From: Brucella pseudintermedia
Lineage (GTDB): Bacteria > Pseudomonadota > Alphaproteobacteria > Rhizobiales > Rhizobiaceae
Reading direction: 5' to 3' (one strand)
Length of the DNA: 64,000 nt
NCBI RefSeq assembly: GCF_042697365.1
Contig: NZ_CP137605.1
The position numbers and the translations under genes are program-made. Below, piece by piece: positions 17,798 through 26,332 of the stretch. Position 1 is the stretch's first letter. Each line of letters begins with the position of its first letter. The notes below the pieces were generated by a model. That model had not been told where the DNA came from and made no database searches. It worked only from the letters and a program-made list of their open reading frames with translations.

Positions 17798-18547
17798 ATG
17801 AAGAGGCTGCAAGACAAGGTCGCAATCATCACCGGTGCCGGTTCGGGCTTCGGTTCAGGCATGGCGCGCCGTTTTGCAGCCGAAGGCGCCAGGGTCGTTC
17901 TCGCAGATGTGAATGTGAAGCGTGTCGAGGACGAGCTTGCCGATATCGGCAAGAACAGCCTTTCCGTGCAGGCCGATGTTTCGCGCAAGGACGACATGGA
18001 GCGCGTGGCGCGCACGGCCTTCGAGGCGTTCGGCCGCATCGACATCATGGTCAACAATGCCGGTTTCACGCATCGCAACATGCCTCTGACGGAAGTGACG
18101 GAGGACAGTTTCGATCTGATCGCCGCGGTGAATATGAAGGCGCTTTATTATTCCAGCCAGATCGTTGTGCCGATCATGGAGCATCAGGGCGGCGGCGTCA
18201 TCATCAATACGGCTTCGGCAACTGCGCTGCGCCCTCGCAAGGGGCTTGTCTGGTACAGCGCCTCCAAGGGATGGATCATCAGCGCGACCAAGGCGATGGC
18301 GCTGGAACTGGCGGAGAAGAATATCCGCGTCAACTGCATTTGCCCCGCCGAAAGCGACGGAGAGGCATTGAAGCTGTTTCTGGCGGAGGACACGCCGGAG
18401 GCGCGCGCAGCGCTGAAACGCACCATTCCGCTCGACCGTTTTTCGACGCCGGCGGATGTGGCGGAAGCCGCACTCTGGCTGGCCTCCGACGCCGCCTCCA
18501 TGGTGACGGGGACGGCGCTCAATGTCGATGGCGGTTATTCGATCTAG
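17798..18547 (+). CDS. Short-chain dehydrogenase/reductase
   Basis: The 249-residue protein is a classical SDR oxidoreductase using NAD(P). Cofactor motif TGAGSGFGSG is at residue 14, followed by the structural NNAG motif, and the catalytic YSASK (Tyr and Lys) near residue 152 with a Ser in NTASAT upstream. The last residues GTALNVDGGYSI are also typical. The Asp in VVLADVN suggests NAD preference. Start at 17798 follows AAAGGAGA; a longer in-frame ATG at 17780 is less well placed. Substrate is unknown. Its last four bases overlap the convergent HD gene. Confidence 0.85.
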   Translation: MKRLQDKVAIITGAGSGFGSGMARRFAAEGARVVLADVNVKRVEDELADIGKNSLSVQADVSRKDDMERVARTAFEAFGRIDIMVNNAGFTHRNMPLTEVTEDSFDLIAAVNMKALYYSSQIVVPIMEHQGGGVIINTASATALRPRKGLVWYSASKGWIISATKAMALELAEKNIRVNCICPAESDGEALKLFLAEDTPEARAALKRTIPLDRFSTPADVAEAALWLASDAASMVTGTALNVDGGYSI

Positions 18548-19194
18548 CCATCGGCTTCGGCAAGGAAGTCATCAAATATGGCTTCCAGCCGCCTGTGCCG
18601 TTCGGCTGCCATAAGCTTTCCGGTTTCCGTCTTGAAACCGGAGGCGAGGCTGAACAGCTTGGTGCGGAAATGATCGAGCGCGAAGCGCTTGTCGTCCAGC
18701 GGACGGTTTTCGGCATGGGGATCGCGCCAGTCGTAAAGCGCGCTGCCCATGCGGCCCGCAATGTAGAAACAGCGTGCCGCGCCAATGACGCCTATCGCGT
18801 CGAGACGGTCGGCGTCCTGCAATATCTTCGCTTCCGTCGTGACAGGCTCGATATTGGCCGAAAAGCTGTGCGCCTCGATGACATGTGCGGCAAGGCCGAT
18901 GCTCTCTTCATTCCAGCCAAGGCTGTGTAGCAGCATTGATGCCTTCTCCGCCGCCAGACGCGAAGCGCGATTTCTGTCAGGCGAGTTTTTCTCCACGCTC
19001 ACGCAATCGTGCAACAGGGCGGCGGCGCACAGCACTTCCGCGTCGCCGCCTTCCCGACGCTGGATTGCGGCTGCATTTTTCCAGACGCGGGCAAGGTGAG
19101 AAAGGTCATGCGATCCATCCTCACCGTGTTCAAGCGCATGGGGCAGAAGCCTTTCCGCAAGCATTTCGAAAGGCGCGAAAATATGGGCTGTCAT
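18544..19194 (-). CDS. HD-domain phosphohydrolase
   Basis: The 216-residue protein is an HD-superfamily hydrolase of the YedJ-like group. Metal ligands: His in GSHDLSHLARVW, the HD pair in CAAALLHDCVS, further His in AAHVIEAHSFS, and Asp in LQDADRLDAIGVIG. The last motif is typical of this group. The natural substrate is not known; nucleotides or phosphate esters are plausible. There is no signal sequence. Downstream of the MFS gene on the same strand with a 43-bp gap, so cotranscription is possible. Confidence 0.8.
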   Translation of the reverse strand: MTAHIFAPFEMLAERLLPHALEHGEDGSHDLSHLARVWKNAAAIQRREGGDAEVLCAAALLHDCVSVEKNSPDRNRASRLAAEKASMLLHSLGWNEESIGLAAHVIEAHSFSANIEPVTTEAKILQDADRLDAIGVIGAARCFYIAGRMGSALYDWRDPHAENRPLDDKRFALDHFRTKLFSLASGFKTETGKLMAAERHRRLEAIFDDFLAEADG

Positions 19195-19237
19195 GCTGGT
19201 TCCACCATGGCGTTGGGGATTCGGACGATGACGGAAA

Positions 19238-20473
19238 CTACGGGTTCTTGCGCAGGATGGTCCAGTTATAAATTGCGCCGAGCGCCATGATCAGGCATGT
19301 GCCGAGGAACACGGAACGCATGCCGAAGTGGCCGCCGACGAAGCCGCCTGCCACTGGCCCGGCAACCTGCCCGACATATTGGGCCGAGACGGAAAGCCCA
19401 AGCACGCCGCCCGCCACGCGGTCGGGGACGTTGTGTCTTATGACGCTGCTGATGCAGGGCAGAAGCCCGCCCAGCGCCAGCCCCATCAGAAAGCGCAGGC
19501 CGATCAGTTGCCAAGCTTGCGTCACAAAAGCCTGCGGGATCAAAAGCAGTGCGGAAACCGAAAGCGCCCCGATGATGACGCGTGTGTGGCCGATGCGGTC
19601 GGCAAGGCGGCCCAATCGCGAGGATGACAGGATGCTGCCGAGCGCTGCCGCAGCCATCACCACGCCGGAAATCAGCGTCACTTTCGTCTGGTCGTCCATC
19701 AACTGGATAACGTAGACGGTGATGATCGGCTCTATCGACATATTGGCGAAAAGCAGCAGCATCCCCGTCACCAGCATGGCGATGACCGGTTTCCGGTTGG
19801 GAATAGCGCTCCAGATCGATTCCGCCTTCTGTTCCTGCGTCGGCTTTGGCGGCTTGCGTTCTTCGCGAATGAGGAAAGTCGTGGCCAGAAATGTGAGAAA
19901 GATCACGCCGCCCGCCAGCCAGAAGGTTGCGCGGATGCCGATCAGCGGCGGCAAGGCGCCGCCGAGCAGCGGGCCCGCCAGATTGCCCGCCATGATGCCC
20001 GCCGAAAGCGCGCCCAGCGCCCAGCCGGTCTTGTCCTTCGGCGTCTGCGTGGCGACGAGGATCATCGATCCGGACGAATAGCCGCCCGCAATGCCCACAA
20101 ACAGGCGCAACGCCACCAGTTGCCACACGCTCGTCACCATGCCGATCAGCGACATGGCGATGGCCATGCCGAGGCTGGCGCGGATCAGCATGAGCTTGCG
20201 CCCGTAACGATCGCCGAGCTTGCCCCAGAGCGGCGCGACGAAGGCTGCTGCCAGAAAGGTCGCGCCATAGGCGATGCCCGACCACTGCACGATGGCCGCG
20301 TGATCGACGACGCCAAGCTGTTCCACATAAAGCGGGAGGAAGGGCAGGAGCAGCGACATGGCAATGAGCGTCGTGAACGAACCAATGAGGCAGATCAAAA
20401 GGTTCTGCTTCCAGTAGCGTTCGGGGCTGTCCTGGGCCGTTTCATTTCCGGCAGCGGCTTGGGCGGTACTCAT
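19238..20473 (-). CDS. MFS transporter, drug-efflux (TetA/MdtG) type
   Basis: The 411-residue protein has the twelve membrane spans of the major facilitator superfamily. The motif-A loop GKLGDRYGRKLMLI lies between spans 2 and 3, with a weaker counterpart (GRLADRIGHTRVII) in the second half. A central hydrophilic loop follows span 6. The pattern is that of proton-driven multidrug exporters of the MdtG/TetA group; substrate is unknown. It is divergent from a GntR-type regulator and the intervening DNA holds a perfect-arm operator-like dyad. Confidence 0.85.
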   Translation of the reverse strand: MSTAQAAAGNETAQDSPERYWKQNLLICLIGSFTTLIAMSLLLPFLPLYVEQLGVVDHAAIVQWSGIAYGATFLAAAFVAPLWGKLGDRYGRKLMLIRASLGMAIAMSLIGMVTSVWQLVALRLFVGIAGGYSSGSMILVATQTPKDKTGWALGALSAGIMAGNLAGPLLGGALPPLIGIRATFWLAGGVIFLTFLATTFLIREERKPPKPTQEQKAESIWSAIPNRKPVIAMLVTGMLLLFANMSIEPIITVYVIQLMDDQTKVTLISGVVMAAAALGSILSSSRLGRLADRIGHTRVIIGALSVSALLLIPQAFVTQAWQLIGLRFLMGLALGGLLPCISSVIRHNVPDRVAGGVLGLSVSAQYVGQVAGPVAGGFVGGHFGMRSVFLGTCLIMALGAIYNWTILRKNP

Positions 20474-20509
20474 ATCATGTCTCGCGGTTGCAATGTATTC
20501 CGTTTTGGG

Positions 20510-20524
20510 ATACCAAATTGGTAT
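20510..20524. promoter_or_regulatory. GntR/FCD-type operator between exporter and regulator genes
   Basis: ATACC-AAATT-GGTAT is an inverted repeat with 5-bp perfect arms, of the TGGT/ACCA kind bound by FadR-subfamily GntR proteins. It lies 37 bp upstream of the MFS start and 68 bp upstream of the regulator start, so one bound dimer could control both. Confidence 0.6.
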
Positions 20525-20591
20525 GCATGAGTGCGCCTGTTGACGCCGCTTGTCAATCGGGGTGCGGGTTTAAAACGGAGAATGGTCGCCA

Positions 20592-21257
20592 ATGTCACAG
20601 ATGAGGCAGGTTGAAACGCAGCTTCGCGACATGATCCTCGGGCTGGAACTGGGACCGGGCGAGCGTTTGACCGAGCGCTGGATCGAGGCGCAGTTTGCCG
20701 CCTCGCGCACCCCGATCCGGGCCGCACTTCTGCGGCTGGAGGCGGAAGGACTGATTTGCCGCGAAGGGCGCGGCTGGACGGTTTCGCCGATCAATCTTGG
20801 TGAAATCGAGCAGATCGGCGTCTACCGCGAGGCGCTGGAAATCGCCGCTTTGAAGCTCACCTGCGCGCTTGAGGATCGCAGCGGCGTGGAGCCGATCACG
20901 GCCATGCTGGACAGTTGCGATGCCGACACCTCACGCGAGGAATGGCACCGTATCGGCATGGATTTTCATATTGAACTGGCGCGGCTTTCCGGCAATGAGT
21001 TTCTCAGCCGTGGCGTGCGCGATGCCATGCAGCGCCTCTCACGGGCGCGCTGGCTGGAGGTGCGCGACGAGGCGGCGCTTGCCCGCGCGTGGGGCGAACA
21101 CCGCGCCATTCTCGACGCGGTGCGCGAAGGAGACGCCGACAAGGCGACGGGTCTGATGAGCGCGCATCTGGACGGTAGCCGCAGCCGTCTGGTCAGCAAT
21201 CTGCACGAGGATCGGCGCGGCCTCAAGGCGCGCGGCTTTGCCGTCATCAGCGCGTGA
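20592..21257 (+). CDS. GntR-family transcriptional regulator, FCD subfamily
   Basis: The 221-residue regulator has an N-terminal winged helix (residues 1-65: LRDMILGLELGPGERLTE, then SRTPIRAALLRLEAEGLI) and an all-helical FCD ligand domain. FCD metal or ligand residues are visible as Asp/His in GMDFHIELARLSGN, and His in WGEHRAILDAV and MSAHLDGS. Likely it controls the divergent MFS exporter and itself through the dyad at 20510-20524. The inducer is unknown. Confidence 0.88.
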   Translation: MSQMRQVETQLRDMILGLELGPGERLTERWIEAQFAASRTPIRAALLRLEAEGLICREGRGWTVSPINLGEIEQIGVYREALEIAALKLTCALEDRSGVEPITAMLDSCDADTSREEWHRIGMDFHIELARLSGNEFLSRGVRDAMQRLSRARWLEVRDEAALARAWGEHRAILDAVREGDADKATGLMSAHLDGSRSRLVSNLHEDRRGLKARGFAVISA

Positions 21258-21265
21258 CATGATCG

Positions 21266-21487
21266 TCACCATTCGGGCAGCTTATGCCCGTCCCGCGAAT
21301 AATATTGCGTGCGCCCATCGCCGATGCCAATATCGCGCAGGAGATATTCCGGCGAATGCTCGGTGATGACGAGGTGGGTGCGCTTGCGTGAAAACAGGCG
21401 GGCGAACAGCGTGCTCCAGCCGCTTTTCGGGCCATGGCCGGCTGGCAACACGGTAGCGGCCGCGCAGGCAGAATCGAGCTTTTTCAT
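21266..21487 (-). CDS. Small DUF1127-like protein
   Basis: A 73-residue protein, starting MKKLDSACAAATV at 21487 after AGGTAAG. The C-terminal half reads RLFSRKRTHLVITEHSPEYLLRDIGI (shown across two helices), close to the DUF1127 pattern in which a short basic helix ends with LxDIGL. DUF1127 proteins are common small RNA- or regulator-related proteins of Alphaproteobacteria, and function is mostly unknown. It is divergent from the LysR gene, which may control it. Confidence 0.6.
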   Translation of the reverse strand: MKKLDSACAAATVLPAGHGPKSGWSTLFARLFSRKRTHLVITEHSPEYLLRDIGIGDGRTQYYSRDGHKLPEW

Positions 21488-21617
21488 GATCTTACCTATC
21501 GGATGAAGCGGCCGTGGGAGCCAGCCGCTCGTTAAACTCTGCCTATAGCTATGCGCCTGAAAACCTTTGTTTTCCAATTGAACATCGATTAGTGTGCATA
21601 AGGAGGACTTATGCATC

Positions 21618-22505
21618 ATGACGACAGCGCTTCCCCCTTTATCGGCCATTCGCGTTTTTGAATCCGCTGCCCGCCATGCAAGTTTCACCCGCGCGGCGGC
21701 GGAGCTGGGCATGACGCAGGCTGCCGTCAGCTATCAGATCAAATTGTTGGAGGAGCGTGTCGGCGCGCCCCTGTTTCTGCGTTTGCCGCGACAGGTGGAA
21801 CTGACCGAACTTGGCAAGCAGCTTGCCCCCGCGATCACGGAGGCATTCGAGACGATGCGCAATGCCTTTGCCAGCCTGCGGGAGGATGCAGAGGGTACGC
21901 TGTCGATCAGCGTTCTCGCCACTTTTGCCGCCAACTGGTTGGCGCATCGGCTTGGCTCGTTCCAGATGCGGCACCCGTCGCTCGCGGTCAGGCTCGACAC
22001 GTCCGACAGCGTGATCGATTTCGCGACGACCAATGTGGACATCGCGATCAGAAGCGGCTTCGGCAAATGGCCGGGTCTGGAAGCGCATCAGCTCATCAAG
22101 GCGAGTTTCACGCCGATGTTGAGCCCGGCTCTGGCTGCGACCATCGGTGGAGTGAAGGAGCCTGCCGACCTGCTGCGGCTCAAGATCATCGACGCAAGCG
22201 ATCCCTGGTGGAAGATCTGGTTCAAGGCGGCGGGGATCGAAAACCCGCAATTAAAGGGCAACACGCAGAACCGGCTGGGCGCGCAGCATATTGAAGGGCG
22301 GGCGACGGTCGCGGGGCAAGGTGTCGGCATCCTCACGCCCGCTTTCCACCAGATGGAAATCGCCACCGGCCAGCTCATCCAGCCTTTCGACATTCTTGGC
22401 GACGATGGCCGCGCTTACTGGCTGGTCTATCCGAAATCCCGTCGCAACACGCCAAAGATCCGCGCATTCAGGGAATGGATATTGAGCGAACTCGACTGCG
22501 GATAG
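21618..22505 (+). CDS. LysR-family transcriptional regulator (GcvA-like)
   Basis: The 295-residue regulator has the LysR helix-turn-helix at residues 8-65 (LSAIRVFESAARHASFTRAA, ELGMTQAAVSYQIKLLEERV), followed by a periplasmic-binding-type effector domain ending YWLVYPKSRRNTPKIRAFREW. The subgroup resembles GcvA, the glycine-cleavage regulator, but target and effector are not given by the context. I use ATG 21618 with AGGAGG at 21601-21606; an in-frame ATG lies at 21594. Divergent from the DUF1127-like gene, with a 130-bp shared control region. Confidence 0.87.
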   Translation: MTTALPPLSAIRVFESAARHASFTRAAAELGMTQAAVSYQIKLLEERVGAPLFLRLPRQVELTELGKQLAPAITEAFETMRNAFASLREDAEGTLSISVLATFAANWLAHRLGSFQMRHPSLAVRLDTSDSVIDFATTNVDIAIRSGFGKWPGLEAHQLIKASFTPMLSPALAATIGGVKEPADLLRLKIIDASDPWWKIWFKAAGIENPQLKGNTQNRLGAQHIEGRATVAGQGVGILTPAFHQMEIATGQLIQPFDILGDDGRAYWLVYPKSRRNTPKIRAFREWILSELDCG

Positions 22506-22559
22506 CGTTTAAGAAATGCATTTGATTTTGCAATGCGCTCAAAATTTTTTTCCGCCGCA

Positions 22560-22586
22560 TGTCACATTCGGCAATTTTGTCTCGTC
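22560..22586 (+). promoter_or_regulatory. ECF41-type promoter
   Basis: TGTCACA (22560-22566), a 16-bp spacer, then CGTC (22583-22586). This is the motif pair I know for autoregulated ECF41 sigma-factor promoters. It lies 40 bp before the AhpD-like gene, whose partner downstream encodes an ECF41 sigma factor. Confidence 0.7.
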
Positions 22587-22625
22587 ATGTCTGTCGAAAC
22601 CCCTTGAACCGAAAGGACGATAATC

Positions 22626-23096
22626 ATGACCGCTTTGTTCAACCCGTTCAACGCTGCGCCTGCGACGATGAATTCCTGGATGACCGCTTCGATGGCAATC
22701 GCCTCCAGTTTGGAAACGAGCCTGATCGAACTTGTCAAAATCCGCTCATCCCAGATCAACGCCTGCGCCAATTGCATCAATATGCACACGGTCGAGGCAC
22801 GCTCGAAGGGCGAGACCGAACAGCGCATCTATTTGCTGTCGGCCTGGCGGGAAGCGCCGTGCTATTCCGAGCGCGAACGTGCGGCGCTGGGATGGGTCGA
22901 CGCGCTCACCCGCCTATCGCAAGGCCACGACCTGGAAGAAGCGCGCAGCGCCATGCAGGCACATTTCACGGAAGAGGAGCAGGTGAACCTTACGCTGATG
23001 ATCAACATCATCAATGGATGGAACCGCATTGCGGTCGGCTTCGACCTTTGGTTCGACCCGCAAACCAAACAAGTTGTGGCAAAGGCAGCCGCATGA
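22626..23096 (+). CDS. Carboxymuconolactone decarboxylase/AhpD-like protein
   Basis: The 156-residue protein belongs to the AhpD-like fold. The redox motif CANC is at residues 49-52 (SSQINACANCINMHT), with His four residues after the second Cys, as in AhpD-type peroxidases and reductants. It is probably a cytoplasmic antioxidant enzyme. AAGGACG gives a clear ribosome binding site. The last four bases (ATGA) overlap the sigma gene. This COG2128 protein is the classical neighbour of ECF41 sigma factors and is likely their main target. Confidence 0.88.
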   Translation: MTALFNPFNAAPATMNSWMTASMAIASSLETSLIELVKIRSSQINACANCINMHTVEARSKGETEQRIYLLSAWREAPCYSERERAALGWVDALTRLSQGHDLEEARSAMQAHFTEEEQVNLTLMINIINGWNRIAVGFDLWFDPQTKQVVAKAAA

Positions 23097-23956
23097 TGGT
23101 CGACATATCCCCGCAAGGCGATGCAGCCGAAAGCTTCGATCCGCTGCGCCCGAAACTGATCCGCGTTGCCTATCGCATGTTGGGTTCGGTCGCCGATGCG
23201 GAGGATATGGTGCAGGAAGCGTTCATCCGATGGATGAACGCCGACCGCAGCGCGGTGCGCGAGCCGGAAGCTTTTTTGCGCCGCGTTGTTACGCGCCTGT
23301 GCCTCGATTTTCTGAAATCCGGGCGCAACCGGCGCGAAACCTATTTCGGGCCATGGATTCCCGATCCGGTGGTCGAAGAGGAAGCGGATGATGACGTCAC
23401 GCTGCCGCTCATGCTGGCGCTGGAACGTCTGTCGCCGCTGGAGCGCGCCGCGTTCCTGCTGCACGATGTCTTCGGGCTGGATTTCGACGAGATAGCAAGG
23501 ACCATCCAGCGGGATGCGGCCGCCTGCCGCCAGCTTGCGGCGCGTGCGCGAAAGCATGTGCGCGAGGAGCGTCCTCGCTTTCAGGTCGATAGGCAACGCG
23601 GGCTCGAGCTGGCACAGGCTTTTTTCACGGCGTCGCGCAGCGGTGACATGAAGCTGCTCGGCACCATGCTCGCCGCAGATGTGCACATGCACGCCGATGG
23701 CGGCGGCAAGCGTCCGGCTTTCCCGAAGCCCGTGTTCGGTTTCAGCGAGGTGATGAAAATTCACGAGAAGCTGGCGGACTATTTTCGCGGCAACCAGTCG
23801 ACGCTGCTGCGCACGGTTTTCATCAACGGCTTGCCCGGCTTCATAACGCGCGAGGCCGATGGAGAAATCCAGACGACGGCTCTCGATATGGAAGATGGCC
23901 GGATTGTCGGGATCTATGTCGTGCGCAATCCCGACAAGCTGAAGCATCTGAATTGA
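23093..23956 (+). CDS. ECF41-group RNA polymerase sigma factor with C-terminal SnoaL-like domain
   Basis: The 287-residue protein is an extracytoplasmic-function sigma factor of group 41. Region 2 covers residues 20-80 (VAYRMLGSVADAEDMVQEAF) and region 4 residues 105-165 (ALERLSPLERAAFLLHDVFG). A SnoaL-like domain of about 115 residues follows instead of a separate anti-sigma factor. Motifs of the group are present in local form: WIPDP (usually WLPEP) in the linker, DGGGK, and the terminal NPDKL. The fused domain modulates sigma activity in studied members. Start ATG 23093 overlaps the AhpD-like gene. The signal sensed is unknown. Confidence 0.88.
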   Translation: MMVDISPQGDAAESFDPLRPKLIRVAYRMLGSVADAEDMVQEAFIRWMNADRSAVREPEAFLRRVVTRLCLDFLKSGRNRRETYFGPWIPDPVVEEEADDDVTLPLMLALERLSPLERAAFLLHDVFGLDFDEIARTIQRDAAACRQLAARARKHVREERPRFQVDRQRGLELAQAFFTASRSGDMKLLGTMLAADVHMHADGGGKRPAFPKPVFGFSEVMKIHEKLADYFRGNQSTLLRTVFINGLPGFITREADGEIQTTALDMEDGRIVGIYVVRNPDKLKHLN

Positions 23957-23992
23957 GCATTGTCTGACCGGATTTTGCTTGGATAAATGACG

Positions 23993-24034
23993 ATTTGGAG
24001 TGCCCATCCGGTGAATTGGATCGGCACTCCAAAT
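23993..24034 (+). terminator. Terminator-like hairpin after the ECF41 gene
   Basis: ATTTGGAGTGCC (23993-24004) and GGCACTCCAAAT (24023-24034) form a perfect 12-bp stem, with a further ATCC/GGAT pairing inside the 18-base loop. The T-tract after it is weak (TTCCGTGTTG). It lies 37 bp after the sigma gene stop. Confidence 0.55.
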
Positions 24035-24143
24035 TTCCGTGTTGCGCGCAACCTTAAAAACCGTTCAGGCTTGTCGGGTTGCGCTCCACGTGATCGAGCA
24101 TTTCAGAGGGTCCACGTCCCGGCAAGCCGGGGCGCTCCACTCT

Positions 24144-24797
24144 TTAACTTACCTTTTTGAGCGTGCTCGTATCCTTGTGCGCAAAAGGTTTTCCATAAAC
24201 ATTCAAATTCGTCGTTTGACTATATTGAAGTTTGTCTTTGGAGAAATCCATGTCTATGGAGAATTTCAACGTATTGTCATTGTTCAGCATGTAGTTGGAT
24301 TCCGCGATGCCTTGATCTTTTGTTTCAAGCGTCATCACATCGCCGGCTTTTCCTTCCGCTACAACGCATACGGCTCTTGGGATGCAAAAAGAATTGTACA
24401 CCACGTCATTCTTTTTATCATAAATCAAATATCCCCTTTGATCATGAAACTTGGCGCCATCCTTTTTGCGAAATACTTCCTGCTTGTAATAAAGTGCAGT
24501 CAGGGATTGATCGCTGGCATTCGTGGCACCTGCGGCCGGTTCGAATGTGAAAACTTCATAGTAGGGTTCCACGGCCACGCCGCCCTTGCCAACGGGGGAT
24601 TGCGCCTGGCCGGGGGCCACGTCGACGCCGCCAGTTTCTTCCGTCTTCCACGTGCCGACGAGCTTTGCCAATGGGCCAAGATCCAGGCCGTCTACTATTG
24701 TGCCGCTTGTTGGGGCGGGGGCCATATCTTCAGCATATGAAGGTAGAGTTGAAGCTGAAAAAGACACAGCTAATAAAGCAACAGAAAGTCTAAACAT
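24144..24797 (-). CDS. Secreted nitrobindin-like (heme-binding beta-barrel) protein
   Basis: The 217-residue precursor starts with a Sec signal peptide of about 22 residues (MFRLSVALLAVSFSASTLPS, then YAED). The mature part has a lipocalin/FABP-like order: LAKLVGTWK near residue 43, PYYEVFTFEPA, then FHDQRGYLIYD, which recalls the bacterial heme-binding beta-barrel (THAP4/nitrobindin-like) family; this assignment is tentative. GAGGAAAAAC precedes the start. The gene is clearly lower in GC than its neighbours, rich in AAA, AAT and TTT codons, and flanked by AT-rich DNA, which suggests acquisition. It is monocistronic. Confidence 0.55.
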   Translation of the reverse strand: MFRLSVALLAVSFSASTLPSYAEDMAPAPTSGTIVDGLDLGPLAKLVGTWKTEETGGVDVAPGQAQSPVGKGGVAVEPYYEVFTFEPAAGATNASDQSLTALYYKQEVFRKKDGAKFHDQRGYLIYDKKNDVVYNSFCIPRAVCVVAEGKAGDVMTLETKDQGIAESNYMLNNDNTLKFSIDMDFSKDKLQYSQTTNLNVYGKPFAHKDTSTLKKVS

Positions 24798-25013
24798 TGT
24801 TTTTCCTCAAATAGGCGTAGTTCTAAATAATTTTCTTAACGATATAAATATTAGTTCTGTGATATACGGTGCCGTTCACTTAGAAATATTCTAATAAAAT
24901 GTCAACAGGACGCGAATTGACTATTTCGTGAGCGTTCGGGTGCCGATCTGGTCGAAAAAGATCGGCAATCCTTGTTTTGACGCCCATTTCAAAAGACGCA
25001 CGGGCCTGCAGAT

Positions 25014-25313
25014 TCACCCGATCAGGTAGCGGCAAAGACCTGCGGCGCCGATGCCGATCAGGACGGTTGGCAGCATGGAAAAGCGCGTTGCGGCGAAGAT
25101 CGTGATTGCAAGCGCGATGAGGTCGGCTGGCTTGTCCGAAACGAAATCGGGCGCGATGACCGAGATCAGAACACAGCCCGGTGCTGCTTCCATCACCGCC
25201 GTTGCCCGTTTGCCAAGCGTGCGGTTGCGCAGCAGCACATAGCCGCCAATGCGGGTGAGATAGGTGACGCTTGCCATCAAAACGATGGTGAGAACGGCGA
25301 GTGGGTCGATCAT
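25014..25313 (-). CDS. azlD: AzlD-family branched-chain amino acid exporter subunit
   Basis: The 99-residue protein has about four hydrophobic segments and the AzlD pattern (ASVTYLTRIGGYVLL, MEAAPGCVLISVIAPDFV). With AzlC it forms a two-component exporter for branched-chain or related amino acids. The start ATG overlaps the azlC stop (ATGA), so translation is coupled. Downstream, 24898-25013 contains a 9-bp stem (24941-24949 with 24959-24967) that may end transcription. Confidence 0.88.
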   Translation of the reverse strand: MIDPLAVLTIVLMASVTYLTRIGGYVLLRNRTLGKRATAVMEAAPGCVLISVIAPDFVSDKPADLIALAITIFAATRFSMLPTVLIGIGAAGLCRYLIG

Positions 25314-26050
25314 TCTTCACCTGCCAGCAGATAGGCTGCAACGAGACCGGACAAGGCACCGGCGGCGACATACCAGGCCCCGGGAACAGTGAGATAGGTG
25401 AGCGCGGCGACCACAAGGCTGACCAGCCACGGGCGCGCTGCCGCAAAACCTTTCCACATGCCCGCCAGCAGAACGAGAAACACCGCCGGAAACGCCATGT
25501 CGAAACCGTAGGGCCGCAGGTCCCCCATCATCGGGCCGAAGGCAGCGCCAAGCGTGGTGAAAACCACCCAGGCGAGGTAGAAAGGTATGGCGACGCCCGC
25601 ATAGAAGGTGAGGCTCATCGCAGGATTGACGCCTTTCGACTGGCGGCGTTTCGCATCGGCAAGTCCGAGCGCCCAGCTTTCATCGCACATCAGAAACAGG
25701 CTCGCGAAAGCCTTGCGCTTGGGCAGGTGGCGGATGAACGGTGCCAGAGCGGCGCCCATCAGCAGGTGGCGGCTGTTGACCAGAAAGGTGATCGCAACGA
25801 TGAGGAGGACATGCGGCGGCGAGGTCCAGAGCTGGATGGCCGCGAATTCCGACCCGCCTGCAAAGTTCAGCCCGGTCATCAGCGGCACTTCCACGATGCT
25901 GAGGCCCTTTTGCGCGGCCTGCGCGCCCAGAACCAGCGCATAGGGAATGATGCCAAGCAGAACCGGAAGACCGGCAGCGGCCCCGCGACGGAATTCCGAG
26001 CCGCGCCCGGATCTGCTCTTTTGAGGCGCATAGGCCTGTGAAATATCCAT
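25310..26050 (-). CDS. azlC: AzlC-family branched-chain amino acid exporter subunit
   Basis: The 246-residue inner-membrane protein is the large subunit of an AzlCD exporter. It shows the family start GAAAGLPVLLGIIPYALVLG, then FAGGSEFAAIQLW and NSRHLLMGAAL. I take the start at 26050 (MDISQAYAP) after GGAAATTTT; the frame runs to 26107 but reaches into the Bru-RS repeat. An Lrp/AsnC regulator is divergent at 26333, the arrangement seen for azlBCD, so it probably controls export in response to amino acids. Confidence 0.9.
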   Translation of the reverse strand: MDISQAYAPQKSRSGRGSEFRRGAAAGLPVLLGIIPYALVLGAQAAQKGLSIVEVPLMTGLNFAGGSEFAAIQLWTSPPHVLLIVAITFLVNSRHLLMGAALAPFIRHLPKRKAFASLFLMCDESWALGLADAKRRQSKGVNPAMSLTFYAGVAIPFYLAWVVFTTLGAAFGPMMGDLRPYGFDMAFPAVFLVLLAGMWKGFAAARPWLVSLVVAALTYLTVPGAWYVAAGALSGLVAAYLLAGEE

Positions 26051-26091
26051 AAAATTTCCGTTGGCTGGCCGGTAGTCGGCTGCCCCTTTCC

Positions 26092-26194
26092 AGAGCATTT
26101 CCAGCAAAAGTGCGAAGCGGTTTTGCGTTGGATAATGCGATAAAACAAAAGGTTAGAGCCGTTCCGGCGACTCCGTTTTAACCGGAACCGCTCC
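26092..26194. repeat. Bru-RS-type dispersed repeat
   Basis: About 103 bp beginning AGAGCATTTCCAGCAAAAGTG, with TTGGATAATGCGATAAAAC in the middle, ending AACCGGAACCGCTCC. It matches the ends and centre of the element at 8931-9069 and the Brucella Bru-RS consensus. It lies between azlC and its divergent regulator, moving the promoters apart. Between it and 26333, CGCAA-5-TTGCG (26247-26261) may be a regulator site. Confidence 0.8.
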
Positions 26195-26332
26195 AAGTCT
26201 CTTGCCCGTTTGCTTGAGAAGTTTCGCAAGTATAACCAATCTCTTACGCAATTTGGTTGCGAATTAGGCCTGCTTGCTTCAATCTTTGGCAGAAAATGCC
26301 AGAGATACCGCTATAAATGGAATTGAGCGCCA

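Noticed and set aside
22559..23956. Sigma factor extended to 465 residues
   Set aside because: The extra N-terminus overlaps the AhpD-like gene in another frame; the coupled ATG at 23093 fits.
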